Shown here one piece after another: positions 1 to 7,715 of a stretch of DNA of 64,000 bases. This DNA is from a virus. Under the pieces are notes generated by a model, which was not told the DNA's origin, did no database searches, and saw only the letters and a list, made by a program, of their open reading frames with translations. The position numbers were made by a program, and so were the translations under genes. The DNA lies in IMG/VR virus record IMGVR_UViG_3300042261_002391, positions 1 to 64,000 of that record. One strand, given 5' to 3'. The stretch's first letter is position 1, and every line of letters starts with the position of its first letter.

Positions 1-243
1 ATGACAGATAAAAATCAATTAAATGCCAATGGTCAAAAGCATGACTATTGGGAAGTCTATTGGAGTAATGGTAATCTTTGTAATAGAGGAAATTACATCA
101 ATGGTAAACCTGATGGATATTGGGAAGGATATTATTCAAGCGGTAATCCCACATATAAAGGAAATTATAATAATGGTCAATGCAGTGGCTATTGGGAATA
201 TTATTCTAATGGCTGTCTCAATCATAAAGAATATATAATTTAA
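1..243 (+). CDS. MORN-like repeat protein
   Basis: 80 residues with three imperfect repeats of about 22 residues built around GYWE/YWE, Tyr-Tyr and Asn-Gly, such as GYWEGYYSSGN and GYWEYYSNG. This is the pattern of MORN-2 or YwqK-type repeats, which form short beta-hairpins and often mediate contacts. The ATG is the first base of the window, so the true start may lie further left. It stands on the opposite strand to the next genes. The role in the phage is unknown. Confidence 0.6.
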   Translation: MTDKNQLNANGQKHDYWEVYWSNGNLCNRGNYINGKPDGYWEGYYSSGNPTYKGNYNNGQCSGYWEYYSNGCLNHKEYII

Positions 244-274
244 ACCCCACCAGTACCTACCAGTGATATCACTT

Positions 275-330
275 TAATATCGATATGATATGATGATAAT
301 ATCGATATGATATGATGATAATATTGATAT
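275..330. repeat. 22-bp tandem repeat, AT-rich
   Basis: Two exact copies of a 22-bp unit (275-296 and 297-318), each containing ATCGATATGATATGATGA, followed by a 12-base partial third copy. It lies in the 350-base non-coding gap between convergent genes. No ORF is seen here. Confidence 0.8.
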
Positions 331-514
331 AAATTTAATATAATAATAACCTGTACTTATGTGTACTATAAACGCAAATAAATGTAAATTTTTATACTTT
401 TTTACACATTAATAGGAGCGTTGATTATCAACTAATTACACGCTGGAATATTATGGTTTATATTTAATATAGGGAGAGTTTATTGATTATCGATAAAAAT
501 TATGAGGAAAACAA

Positions 515-560
515 TAAAAAAAAGAGAAAACGTATGCCCCGCACCCGCATTCTCTTTCCA
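515..560. terminator. bidirectional hairpin terminator
   Basis: AAAGAGAA pairs with TTCTCTTT across a 20-base GC-richer loop, with A-run and T-run flanks on the two sides. It sits between the plus-strand MORN gene and the minus-strand pair at 596-1453. Confidence 0.5.
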
Positions 561-595
561 TAATATTTTTTTTAGAAAATCGATTTTATAAAAAA

Positions 596-1012
596 TTATA
601 AAACCTTAATTGATTCGATATTATTGCCAGCAATAACATGACTATCGAGATTACCATAATAGCCAGAGAAAGTATCGCCAGAGAAAGTTATCTTAGCTAT
701 TACCAGAGTATAGTTTTCAGATGCGCTCCCCAAAGTATTCATAAGGGATTGTGCATTTGATTTGTTTCTGAATGCTGAGGAAAACCCAGCGTATTCTTTA
801 TTGTAAAAAGCAGCACTTATTAATGAGTGAGAATCGAGAAGAAAGTTCCAATTGCTTAATCGTCTACAGTAAGCAGGTGGTTTAGGGACAGCACCTGTAT
901 TAAATGGTTGTCCGGTGAATGACGAGTATAGTTTACCAGATTCAATTTCTTGAGCCAATACTTTATAACCTGACTTACATTTGGACTTTTTATTGAAGTT
1001 AATATTGCACAT
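596..1012 (-). CDS. hypothetical protein, paralogue of next gene
   Basis: 138 residues. It begins MCNINFNKKSKCKSGYKV and ends with IAGNNIESIKVL; both ends match the neighbouring gene at 1019-1453, so the two are a tandem duplication. The shared YS-FTGQ motif near residue 35 and AFYNKEYAGF-like segment are also conserved. No known domain is recognised. The stop is 6 bases short of the neighbour's frame region, so the two are probably co-transcribed. Confidence 0.65.
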   Translation of the reverse strand: MCNINFNKKSKCKSGYKVLAQEIESGKLYSSFTGQPFNTGAVPKPPAYCRRLSNWNFLLDSHSLISAAFYNKEYAGFSSAFRNKSNAQSLMNTLGSASENYTLVIAKITFSGDTFSGYYGNLDSHVIAGNNIESIKVL

Positions 1013-1018
1013 ATGATT

Positions 1019-1453
1019 TTAATTTAAGATTTCGATTGATTCTATATTATTGCCAGCGATGACATTAAGATTTGATTGGAAAAACGAATATTGATATTCA
1101 CCAATAAATGTGTTTCCGGCGAACGTGAACTTAGCTATTTTTAATTTATATTGTTCTTTCTTATTAAGAATTTCAAATCTATTAAAGAGTAATTTAGCGT
1201 CTTTCATATTGATAAAGACTGAGGTATGCCCAACATATACATTTTTATAGAAAAAGCAATTTCGCAATAATTTGCTATGCAATTCGGAATTCCATTCGGT
1301 AATAGGTTTTGCTCTATCTGGTGGTGGTTCGACCATACCTTGTTTATACATTTGTCCTGTGAATATTGAATAGACGTTATTGTCACTATCGACAGCGACT
1401 ACTTTATAACCTGACTTACGGTTGGACTTTTTATTGAAGTTAATATCACACAT
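1019..1453 (-). CDS. hypothetical protein, paralogue of previous gene
   Basis: 144 residues, starting MCDINFNKKSNRKSGYKV and ending IAGNNIESIEILN, clearly homologous to the 596-1012 product over its whole length. The function is unknown. Upstream lies a 310-base non-coding tract with many GGACATT words, so its promoter is probably there, but no ECF-type promoter is seen. Confidence 0.65.
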   Translation of the reverse strand: MCDINFNKKSNRKSGYKVVAVDSDNNVYSIFTGQMYKQGMVEPPPDRAKPITEWNSELHSKLLRNCFFYKNVYVGHTSVFINMKDAKLLFNRFEILNKKEQYKLKIAKFTFAGNTFIGEYQYSFFQSNLNVIAGNNIESIEILN

Positions 1454-1524
1454 AGATAATATTTTAGATTAATATTAATACTTTATAACTTATACGTTTA
1501 TTAATTATAAATGTTACAAAATGC

Positions 1525-1737
1525 TCGTACATTATGAGTATGGACATTAGTTATTATATTAGCTATCCGGACATTAACTTGGACATTCTAGTTAATATGT
1601 TAATCGTTATTTTTAATCTAACATAATATCATCTCTCGTACAATAGGTGTTGTACATTCTCCCGGACATTCTCGTGGACATTTAGTGTCGGACAATCTTA
1701 AATAAAAAATGCCCCACGATAATATCGCAGGACATTT
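1525..1737. repeat. cluster of GGACATT/GTACATT words
   Basis: Ten copies of G(G/T)ACA(T/A)T occur in about 210 bases of non-coding DNA (near 1527, 1542, 1569, 1581, 1637, 1652, 1664, 1676, 1690 and 1730), all in the same orientation with irregular spacing. A second cluster of the same word lies at 30530-30640, at the other end of the minus-strand gene block. No ORF is seen here. It could be a protein-binding array. Confidence 0.55.
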
Positions 1738-1765
1738 CAAAAAAAAAATATATGAACAACAGAAA

Positions 1766-2119
1766 TTAGCTTACGATGGTAATGAACCATTGTATAAAGA
1801 GTCCGACCAATAAAACGACCCAAGGTGAGATATAGGTAGCAATCATTTGTGATTTTTTACCGTCATCTGTAACGAATTCAGGTTTGAATGTAGGTTGTGG
1901 ATGGAAGACCTGATTCTTAAACAAGTCGATGACAAACATCAGACCCACGGCTTTCCAGTAGCCTAATTCAGGTACGGTTGGGAATACTGGAATTAAGAAC
2001 CAGTCCCAGAAGCACCATAATACAACACCCCACGATAATGAAGAGTATAATAACCCCAGAGCAAATAAAACGGCGAAAATTAAAACGCCAACAAGAACGG
2101 CAATAATTAATGTGAACAT
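1766..2119 (-). CDS. small integral membrane protein
   Basis: 117 residues. Residues 1-30 and 32-58 are strongly hydrophobic, with a further segment at 93-116, so about three membrane helices are likely; a charged loop with PTFKPEFVTDDGKKS lies between. It is the last gene of a tight run of eleven minus-strand genes (5632 down to 1766) that has only one recognisable promoter, at 5657. The function is unknown. Confidence 0.65.
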   Translation of the reverse strand: MFTLIIAVLVGVLIFAVLFALGLLYSSLSWGVVLWCFWDWFLIPVFPTVPELGYWKAVGLMFVIDLFKNQVFHPQPTFKPEFVTDDGKKSQMIATYISPWVVLLVGLFIQWFITIVS

Positions 2120-2217
2120 AACGATTTTTAATTAAGATTAATGAATAAGTTTTAAATTAAAAGTATCGACAACTAGTAAGGGCATTTTTTAAATAAGAAC
2201 TTACGAGGGTGATTTGC

Positions 2218-2670
2218 TTACGATTTGAAAGTTGGGGATTGCTCGTCGTAGATTGAGTCATTCCAATTAGGGGGTTGTTTATCAAACTTGTTTCGGTAAG
2301 CTTGGTCGATATCATTGATAGTCCTGAAGCAACGGTTTTTAATAAGGTTGTAAGGACGATGGATTGACTCGTAATGGTCAAGCCAGAGTTTTTTAGCTAA
2401 TGCCGGAGAGTGGGGGTACTTATTAACGTACATTCTCTCAAGTTCGTAATTAACTTTAAAGCACGGGATGGACAATCTTCCGACGTAATCTAAGATTTTG
2501 AAGGTAGCTTCAAAGAGTTCTTCGTGTAATTTGTCGTTGATTGTTTCATTAACAATAACTGCAACGAGTCTAAGTTTTAAGGCATTGAGACTATCTTCTG
2601 CAGTTTTTAATTCTTCCTGATGATTTGGCAAACCGAAATCATGGACAATGAATTGAGGTATATCTTCCAT
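2218..2670 (-). CDS. hypothetical protein
   Basis: 150 residues, soluble, rich in Asn, Leu and aromatic residues, with no signal peptide and no recognised domain. It is part of the eleven-gene run read from the promoter at 5657. Confidence 0.6.
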   Translation of the reverse strand: MEDIPQFIVHDFGLPNHQEELKTAEDSLNALKLRLVAVIVNETINDKLHEELFEATFKILDYVGRLSIPCFKVNYELERMYVNKYPHSPALAKKLWLDHYESIHRPYNLIKNRCFRTINDIDQAYRNKFDKQPPNWNDSIYDEQSPTFKS

Positions 2671-2721
2671 AGTAATGAATATTTGGGAGCTAAGGTAAGT
2701 AAACTTATCCGAAGTACCAAA

Positions 2722-2973
2722 TTAATCTTCTGAATTATTTTTTAAAGCATCCCGGAGACTATCGACATATTCTTTACTTTCTCTCAATCCCCATCCCGTA
2801 CATTCTTTCACCCATTTAACTGCCTGAAGAATTTGTCCGTTTTTGATTAAAGCTATTGCTTTCTCACGTATATTATCTTTATTGAGACTAAACTCAATGG
2901 CTGTTTGGATTTCCATTAAGTCAGTATATGACATCGTGGGAATCTTTTCTAAAATAACATCTTTGAATTCCAT
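2722..2973 (-). CDS. ribosomal L7/L12 C-terminal-like small protein
   Basis: 83 residues. Residues 44-68 (AVKWVKECTGWGLRESKEYV) match the helix-turn-helix of the ribosomal protein L7/L12 C-terminal domain, whose usual form is VK-x-x-TGLGLKEAK-x-x-V. That domain recruits translation factors. The phage protein has this motif but no L7/L12 N-terminal dimerisation domain. It might contact elongation factors, but this is inference; small proteins with this fold are also found free in bacteria. Confidence 0.55.
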   Translation of the reverse strand: MEFKDVILEKIPTMSYTDLMEIQTAIEFSLNKDNIREKAIALIKNGQILQAVKWVKECTGWGLRESKEYVDSLRDALKNNSED

Positions 2974-2985
2974 ATTTGTTTTTAA

Positions 2986-3249
2986 TTAAAAGTAATTACA
3001 ATATACTTCTGGGTCACCATGTTCTTTAAGGTAATCTTGTACAATCTTCACAAGACCATCAGAGTTAGGTATCCCGGTACGATTGATTTCGAACCCGAAC
3101 AATCTTGAATGGTCTAGAACCAGACCTTCACCTTCAGGAGTTTCATCTTCCATTTCATTATCGAATAATTGAAGGAAAACACCAAGCATATGGTCATAAC
3201 CTTCAACAATCGTTAATCGATTATCTTTATATGTAGTTATCCTGCTCAT
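2986..3249 (-). CDS. hypothetical acidic protein
   Basis: 87 residues, with an acidic stretch (NEMEDETPEGEG) in the middle. The ATG overlaps the stop codon of the upstream gene by one base (TAATG), so the two are probably translationally coupled. No domain is recognised. Confidence 0.6.
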   Translation of the reverse strand: MSRITTYKDNRLTIVEGYDHMLGVFLQLFDNEMEDETPEGEGLVLDHSRLFGFEINRTGIPNSDGLVKIVQDYLKEHGDPEVYCNYF

Positions 3250-3533
3250 TACTTATTCAATATTAAACCGCCAAAAATTGAAATAATAACATATATGCCG
3301 TAGACAACAACTGAGAGTATTATTAATCGAATTATGTTATATATTCCAACAAAAGCTAGAGCAGCACAATTTTCCCAAGTGAATTCTGAGGTTAATTCAC
3401 GGCGCAATCTCTCTTTATCTTTACCAATGCCACTAATGCCAAGCTTAACAACAATCCATCCAATTAAGACCAGAACTGAGATTATAAATACTATAGCTAA
3501 AGTACCTACAATAAAATCAATAAATGTTTCCAT
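3249..3533 (-). CDS. small membrane protein
   Basis: 94 residues with hydrophobic segments at about 5-32 and 58-92 separated by a charged linker (GKDKERLRRELTSE), so two membrane helices with a polar loop. It overlaps its downstream neighbour by one base. The function is unknown; holin-like topology is possible but not shown. Confidence 0.6.
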   Translation of the reverse strand: METFIDFIVGTLAIVFIISVLVLIGWIVVKLGISGIGKDKERLRRELTSEFTWENCAALAFVGIYNIIRLIILSVVVYGIYVIISIFGGLILNK

Positions 3534-3540
3534 AATGTTT

Positions 3541-3996
3541 TTAATTAAAATCGTATACGGTTACATCAACAGTAATTGTCTCATCAATGATTTTCTCAAT
3601 AGTATCCCAATCACCTCCGGCAAGACCTGCGCCAAAGCGTGGACAATGGATTGTAGCGTTATTGGCGACAGCATGTTCATTCACTTTCATCAGACATTCT
3701 CTCACTGCATCATACCTGATTGGAGGTATACCATTCTCATACCAAGTCTGGTGTTGACCAATCATATTGGCGACTACGATATCGTCTTCAACATCGACGA
3801 ACTGTACATTGCCGAGCACCATGTCATCCTTGGACATTGCACGGTATGCTTTCTCCGGAGCGTCCCAGCGACGACTTAAGGCAATCACGAAGCCTAATCC
3901 CCAACCACCCAAATCATTACAGCAGTGAGCTATTATTTTATTCCCATTACCTATTGGTTTGGTTGCGTCTCCCTTAATGTAATTTATTTTCTTCAT
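3541..3996 (-). CDS. macro-domain ADP-ribose hydrolase-like protein
   Basis: 151 residues when started at MKKINYIKGDATKP. This start overlaps the stop of the upstream gene (ATGA), which supports it over a longer frame. The macro-domain signatures are visible in order: KGDATKPIG, then IIAHCCNDLGGWGLG (ADP-ribose loop), VANMIGQ, and the distal CPRFGAGLAGGDW glycine loop. The Asn-Asp-Gly layout resembles the Poa1/TARG1-like branch that cleaves ADP-ribose 1''-phosphate or ADP-ribosyl esters. A candidate ADP-ribosyltransferase lies at 34724. Phage macro domains can also process NAD-derived or tRNA-splicing by-products. Confidence 0.85.
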   Translation of the reverse strand: MKKINYIKGDATKPIGNGNKIIAHCCNDLGGWGLGFVIALSRRWDAPEKAYRAMSKDDMVLGNVQFVDVEDDIVVANMIGQHQTWYENGIPPIRYDAVRECLMKVNEHAVANNATIHCPRFGAGLAGGDWDTIEKIIDETITVDVTVYDFN

Positions 3997-4193
3997 AGTA
4001 TAATGATTATGATTATCGATATAATAATTGGGATTAACCAATAGAACAACATGAACTTATTGAAATCGTTTACAGTATTAAATTGCTTGACCACATATTT
4101 GATAAAGAAGTTGCCTTCCCAAGCAATAGTTAATAAAAATGCGAGTAAGCCTAGCATTAAATAAACCAGTGTTACAATAAACAATGCATTCAT
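3993..4193 (-). CDS. small membrane protein
   Basis: 66 residues, with one hydrophobic helix at 3-25 and a second, Ile-rich one at 47-66. Its TGA stop overlaps the ATG of the macro-domain gene. The function is unknown. Confidence 0.55.
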   Translation of the reverse strand: MNALFIVTLVYLMLGLLAFLLTIAWEGNFFIKYVVKQFNTVNDFNKFMLFYWLIPIIISIIIIIIL

Positions 4194-4202
4194 GGCGCAA
4201 AC

Positions 4203-4433
4203 TTACTGTTTTAAAATGTCAACTCCAAAATCTCTGCGAACATTTTCGCAAGAATTTAAGTATTCCACAACTGCAGCACTCATTGCATCGCCTTGTTTCT
4301 TCTTGAGATTAGAGACAAGTACAATGGTTTCAATTTCTTTGCCGTTCTCATCCATGTCAACACGAACGACTGGTGTTGGTGAATATTTTCTACCCTTGGT
4401 AGATATTCTGTAATGCGGGTATTGTTTTTCCAT
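4203..4433 (-). CDS. hypothetical protein
   Basis: 76 residues, basic N-terminus, no domain recognised. The gene junction upstream of it carries the palindrome TTTTTAATTAAAAA, which is the standard operon junction in this block: the TAA inside it is the stop of the previous gene and the A-run is the likely ribosome-binding region. Confidence 0.55.
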   Translation of the reverse strand: MEKQYPHYRISTKGRKYSPTPVVRVDMDENGKEIETIVLVSNLKKKQGDAMSAAVVEYLNSCENVRRDFGVDILKQ

Positions 4434-4438
4434 AGTTT

Positions 4439-4939
4439 TTAATTAAAAACCTTATCAGGATTAAATTGGTCAATCATTGCAATGTGATTTTTTTCAACCA
4501 TTTCCACATTCTCAGTCATTCCAGTTTTAAGTACAGCAACGAGATATAGATATAAATCATTTTTAACTCCGGAGGTTTGCATTGAATTGTAAAAATTGAT
4601 AGCTTTTTGATATTCTTTATTACTTAATAATGTGACGACGTAGTTAAAGTTTTTATAGGCACGATACAAAATGATTTTCTTTTTATATATCAACAAATCC
4701 TGACCATTAGTCTGGGCAAAAATGCCAAAAACCACCCCAGCAAAAATAAGAATCAATATAAACGCCATTATGCAAGGCATTATTGTAATTCTTGATTTAA
4801 ATGTTTTAAGGGATTCAACAGTAATAATCATTAGCATCATTGCAAAAAAACTCACAATCCCAATGATTGTTAATGTGTAGTAAAGTTTGGTAAATAATTT
4901 TGTCTTGCGACGTTTTTCTCTTTTTAATATTGCTTCCAT
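4439..4939 (-). CDS. two-helix membrane protein with cytoplasmic C-terminal domain
   Basis: 166 residues. A basic N-terminus (LKREKRRKTK) is followed by hydrophobic helices at about 19-43 and 54-78, then a soluble C-terminal half of some 85 residues with a YQKAINFYN-like helix-repeat segment. The protein ends VFN because its stop lies in TTTTTAATTAAAAA. The function is unknown. Confidence 0.6.
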   Translation of the reverse strand: MEAILKREKRRKTKLFTKLYYTLTIIGIVSFFAMMLMIITVESLKTFKSRITIMPCIMAFILILIFAGVVFGIFAQTNGQDLLIYKKKIILYRAYKNFNYVVTLLSNKEYQKAINFYNSMQTSGVKNDLYLYLVAVLKTGMTENVEMVEKNHIAMIDQFNPDKVFN

Positions 4940-4960
4940 AGTCTTAAAGTATTGGTTTAA

Positions 4961-5350
4961 TTATTTGATTTCAACTTCTTGATTTTCAAATCTTTTAGGT
5001 TCATCTTGATGAATGACTTCAAGACCAAATGACTTAAGTTGTTCTTTGAGTCTATGCCATTTACCACGCATGGCGTATAGGTCGTTATATTTTATGATTT
5101 CATATGCTGCGTCATAATCATATGTGCCGAGGAATTTCCCATCTTCATTATAGGATAATAATTTGATTTCTGTGAGATATATGTTCTCAACTGGCTCAGG
5201 ATTTCTAACCCAGAATGTTGGGGTTGGTGTTTCGATTTTGGTTTCGATTTTACAGCTTTTAAGCCACAATAAACGTCCATCATGAGCCATCATCATCCAA
5301 CCGACACTACCTTCTAATTCTCGTTTTTTTTCTATACTTATCCTTCTCAT
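4961..5350 (-). CDS. hypothetical protein
   Basis: 129 residues, with alternating beta-type sequence and several Trp and Tyr residues. No domain is recognised. It lies seven bases after the next gene upstream, in the run read from 5657. Confidence 0.6.
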   Translation of the reverse strand: MRRISIEKKRELEGSVGWMMMAHDGRLLWLKSCKIETKIETPTPTFWVRNPEPVENIYLTEIKLLSYNEDGKFLGTYDYDAAYEIIKYNDLYAMRGKWHRLKEQLKSFGLEVIHQDEPKRFENQEVEIK

Positions 5351-5356
5351 CTTGTT

Positions 5357-5632
5357 TTAATTAAAAAGTTTACCTTGAATAAAAGTAGCTTCACTCGCAA
5401 CTGCTTCTTCGATTATACGAATGTATTGGATTCTGGTTTCAACAGGAAGATTGTCGATATAATATCTAGTTAAACCTTTAGCATAGATATCAACGCCATT
5501 GAGTTTCAATATAACCACATTAGGACGCATAACTGATAGTTTTAATAGTCTTTCGCTTATTTCATTTTCGAGACGTTTAACTTCATTCTGTGCCTCATTA
5601 TATTCTCGTAGATAATCACTGCTTGTTTTCAT
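5357..5632 (-). CDS. hypothetical coiled-coil protein, first gene of an eleven-gene run
   Basis: 91 residues. Residues 8-35 (EYNEAQNEVKRLENEISERL) form a heptad pattern typical of a coiled coil. An ECF-type promoter lies 25 bases upstream. The run of genes down to 1766 follows with gaps of mostly under 60 bases. Confidence 0.6.
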   Translation of the reverse strand: MKTSSDYLREYNEAQNEVKRLENEISERLLKLSVMRPNVVILKLNGVDIYAKGLTRYYIDNLPVETRIQYIRIIEEAVASEATFIQGKLFN

Positions 5633-5656
5633 ATTACTTGTACATTACAATACTTA

Positions 5657-5683
5657 TACGTTTGTACATCCGGATTTGTTACA
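5657..5683 (-). promoter_or_regulatory. ECF-type promoter (N17) for the 5632-1766 gene run
   Basis: TGTAAC, 17 bases, CGTATAAG on the minus strand. The spacer is CCGG-containing rather than the usual AATTAA type. Confidence 0.75.
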
Positions 5684-5701
5684 ATTAAAGTAACACTTAA
5701 A

Positions 5702-5737
5702 ATAAACCCTCAAACCAACTAAGGTTCAAGGGTTTAT
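5702..5737 (-). terminator. hairpin terminator of the endonuclease VII-like gene
   Basis: ATAAACCCT pairs with AGGGTTTAT around an 18-base loop, followed on the minus strand by TTTTAAG, just downstream of the gene at 5758. Confidence 0.65.
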
Positions 5738-5757
5738 AAAAATAATGGCAATATTAA

Positions 5758-6360
5758 TTATTCAGAGGCAATATCGTCATCATGTATTAAGTATTTAATT
5801 GCTATTTGTAATAAATTTACATCATCATTAAAATGACCTAAACCTCTATTACATTTATCACATAACAATCCTCTCACAATATTTGTTTCGTGGCAGTGGT
5901 CAACAACCAATTTTTTATCTAATTCATCTTGGTGTGTGCCACATATTTTACAACAACCCTTTTGTTCGTCGAACAATTTATTATATTGGTCAAGAGTAAT
6001 GCCATAATTTTTCACATATTTTCGATTTCGTATAGAATCTTTATTATTAATTCGATAGCTTTTATACACTTCTTTTCTAATTTCAGATGCATTTGATGGG
6101 TAATTTTTTATTGCATCTTTATTTAAAGCTGCATATTGTTTCTGATATAAAGATATTTCATCAGCGTGTGTTTTTTTGTAATCAATATGTTGCTGCTTGA
6201 TTTTCTCTTTATTCTTTTTATCGTATTCAATTCGTTTCTCTCTAATTCTATCACAATTATCAATACGATATTGCTTTAATTTTTCTTTATTAGCTAACCG
6301 ATATTTTTTTTGATACTCTTTTTTTTCATCGTTTGTTTTCATAGTCAAAATTTTCCTCAT
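5758..6360 (-). CDS. endonuclease VII-like HNH homing endonuclease
   Basis: Up to 200 residues. The C-terminal third holds the recombination endonuclease VII signature: CKICGTHQ, then VVDHCHETN, then GLLCDKCNRGLGHF, giving a zinc-ligating ββα-metal nuclease with His of DHCH as catalytic residue. The N-terminal 110 residues are a Lys/Arg/Tyr-rich DNA-binding arm with repeats like KEKIKQQHIDYKK. Such stand-alone proteins are usually homing endonucleases. The second ATG (6342) fits better with the GTATTTATA box at 6370-6378. Confidence 0.85.
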   Translation of the reverse strand: MRKILTMKTNDEKKEYQKKYRLANKEKLKQYRIDNCDRIREKRIEYDKKNKEKIKQQHIDYKKTHADEISLYQKQYAALNKDAIKNYPSNASEIRKEVYKSYRINNKDSIRNRKYVKNYGITLDQYNKLFDEQKGCCKICGTHQDELDKKLVVDHCHETNIVRGLLCDKCNRGLGHFNDDVNLLQIAIKYLIHDDDIASE

Positions 6361-6369
6361 ATTATTTAA

Positions 6370-6378
6370 TATAAATAC
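6370..6378 (-). promoter_or_regulatory. GTATTTATA box
   Basis: GTATTTATA on the sense strand just before the endonuclease VII-like gene; the same box precedes most homing-endonuclease and tail-region genes of the window. Confidence 0.5.
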
Positions 6379-6413
6379 GAGGAAAATTTTAAAAAGGTGA
6401 TTATTAAATTATG

Positions 6414-7649
6414 TTATGAAACATCAAATATTCTTGTTTCTACAATCTTTAATAATTCGGACATTGGACGTGATTCTTTTTCAGCTTTAATTGCTTGTTG
6501 AATAGGTAGTTCATTTGCTCTAACTTTAGCAACCATTTCTTCAAGTTCTTTCTGTTCAAAGGTAGCGTAATCATCTTCAAAGTACTTGCTTTCAATGATT
6601 TCAATCTTACTATTAATAAAATTAGCTACTCCATATGGAAAGTATTCACACACACGCATTTTTGAATGGTCATATTTCGGAACAGCTACTACGTTTGCAG
6701 GATTAACCAAACACGCAAGAATAACTGAACCTCTGTTAGCATAGTTTTCAACATAACGAGTTCCACCAACGTGCAATCCATATGAACATTCTATTTCGGG
6801 GTCACCATCACATTCGCTACGAGGTTTTTGACAAGGCACGCCAAGTTCAATGGTCATTGTTTTGCTGTGCATATCGGTGTACTGAACTTTGATTGGAGTT
6901 TGTTCCTCATCAGCCTTTTTGTTATCGGCAGTAACCAATGCTGCATACAGGTCACCAAGTTTGCCTAAGATTTCAACGCCTTTTTCTTTTTCGTTCCATG
7001 TTTCGGCAGTAGTGGCTTTAGTGATTTCAAGCTTACCTTCGGTTGTTTTGTAAACCACATATTTGTTCGGAGAACATTTCCATTGTGATTTAACATACAG
7101 GTATTTGGTACTGACAAATTCGATGAATGTTTCAGCAAGTTTGACCTCCGGTTTAACTTCTTCTTTGGTATAATCAGATTTCCGGTAAACTGCTTTGTAC
7201 ACCAACATATAACCTTTGTCGGTCAGAACGAAATCGTGTTTCGAAATGAAATCGAACAGTGAGGTACGTACACGAGTGTCGGGATTAATCATCAACAGCT
7301 TCCAGAAGTTCAAGATTGGTTTCAATGGGAATCCATTTTCATGGTATTCTTTGATGATGTCAACCAATGCTTTTGGAACAGGAGTATTGAATCCTGCGAG
7401 ATATACTTCTCCGTTTTCGATATCGGCTTCAAGTTCCTTCAAGCCAACCATGTAGAGAGTGCGGGTTTTTTCGTTAACCAATACACGCAAATGCTTTAAA
7501 GCATCGTCGGTAGGATTTTCTTTGGTTTTCAGCACTTCCCTGAAAATTTCGTTTGCTTCGGTATCGGTTGAACAAACCTTTTTGTACAGCTTACCATCAA
7601 TTGAAATGTTAAGGGTTTTGCCTACTTTAATTACGTTAATCTTTTTCAT
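6414..7649 (-). CDS. rIIB: rIIB-like protein
   Basis: 411 residues. The central part has the rIIB pattern of a GF-x-x-P-x-x-NFW helix region followed by DKGYMLVYKAVYRK, and the C-terminal half has ECSYGLHVGGTRYV, VNPANVVAVPKYDHSKMRVCEY, both hallmark blocks of the family. T4 rIIB acts with rIIA at the membrane and is needed for growth in lysogens carrying exclusion systems; the biochemical role is still unclear. It lies directly after the rIIA-like gene, each with its own ECF-type promoter. Confidence 0.85.
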   Translation of the reverse strand: MKKINVIKVGKTLNISIDGKLYKKVCSTDTEANEIFREVLKTKENPTDDALKHLRVLVNEKTRTLYMVGLKELEADIENGEVYLAGFNTPVPKALVDIIKEYHENGFPLKPILNFWKLLMINPDTRVRTSLFDFISKHDFVLTDKGYMLVYKAVYRKSDYTKEEVKPEVKLAETFIEFVSTKYLYVKSQWKCSPNKYVVYKTTEGKLEITKATTAETWNEKEKGVEILGKLGDLYAALVTADNKKADEEQTPIKVQYTDMHSKTMTIELGVPCQKPRSECDGDPEIECSYGLHVGGTRYVENYANRGSVILACLVNPANVVAVPKYDHSKMRVCEYFPYGVANFINSKIEIIESKYFEDDYATFEQKELEEMVAKVRANELPIQQAIKAEKESRPMSELLKIVETRIFDVS

Positions 7650-7678
7650 ACTCTGAATAATTTATTTGTACTAACTTA

Positions 7679-7704
7679 TACGTTTTAAATTTAAATAGGT
7701 TACA
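7679..7704 (-). promoter_or_regulatory. ECF-type promoter for rIIB-like gene
   Basis: TGTAAC, 16 bases (AT-only apart from the first C), CGTATAAG; 30 bases ahead of the start codon. Confidence 0.85.
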
Positions 7705-7715
7705 AAGTTATGGCG

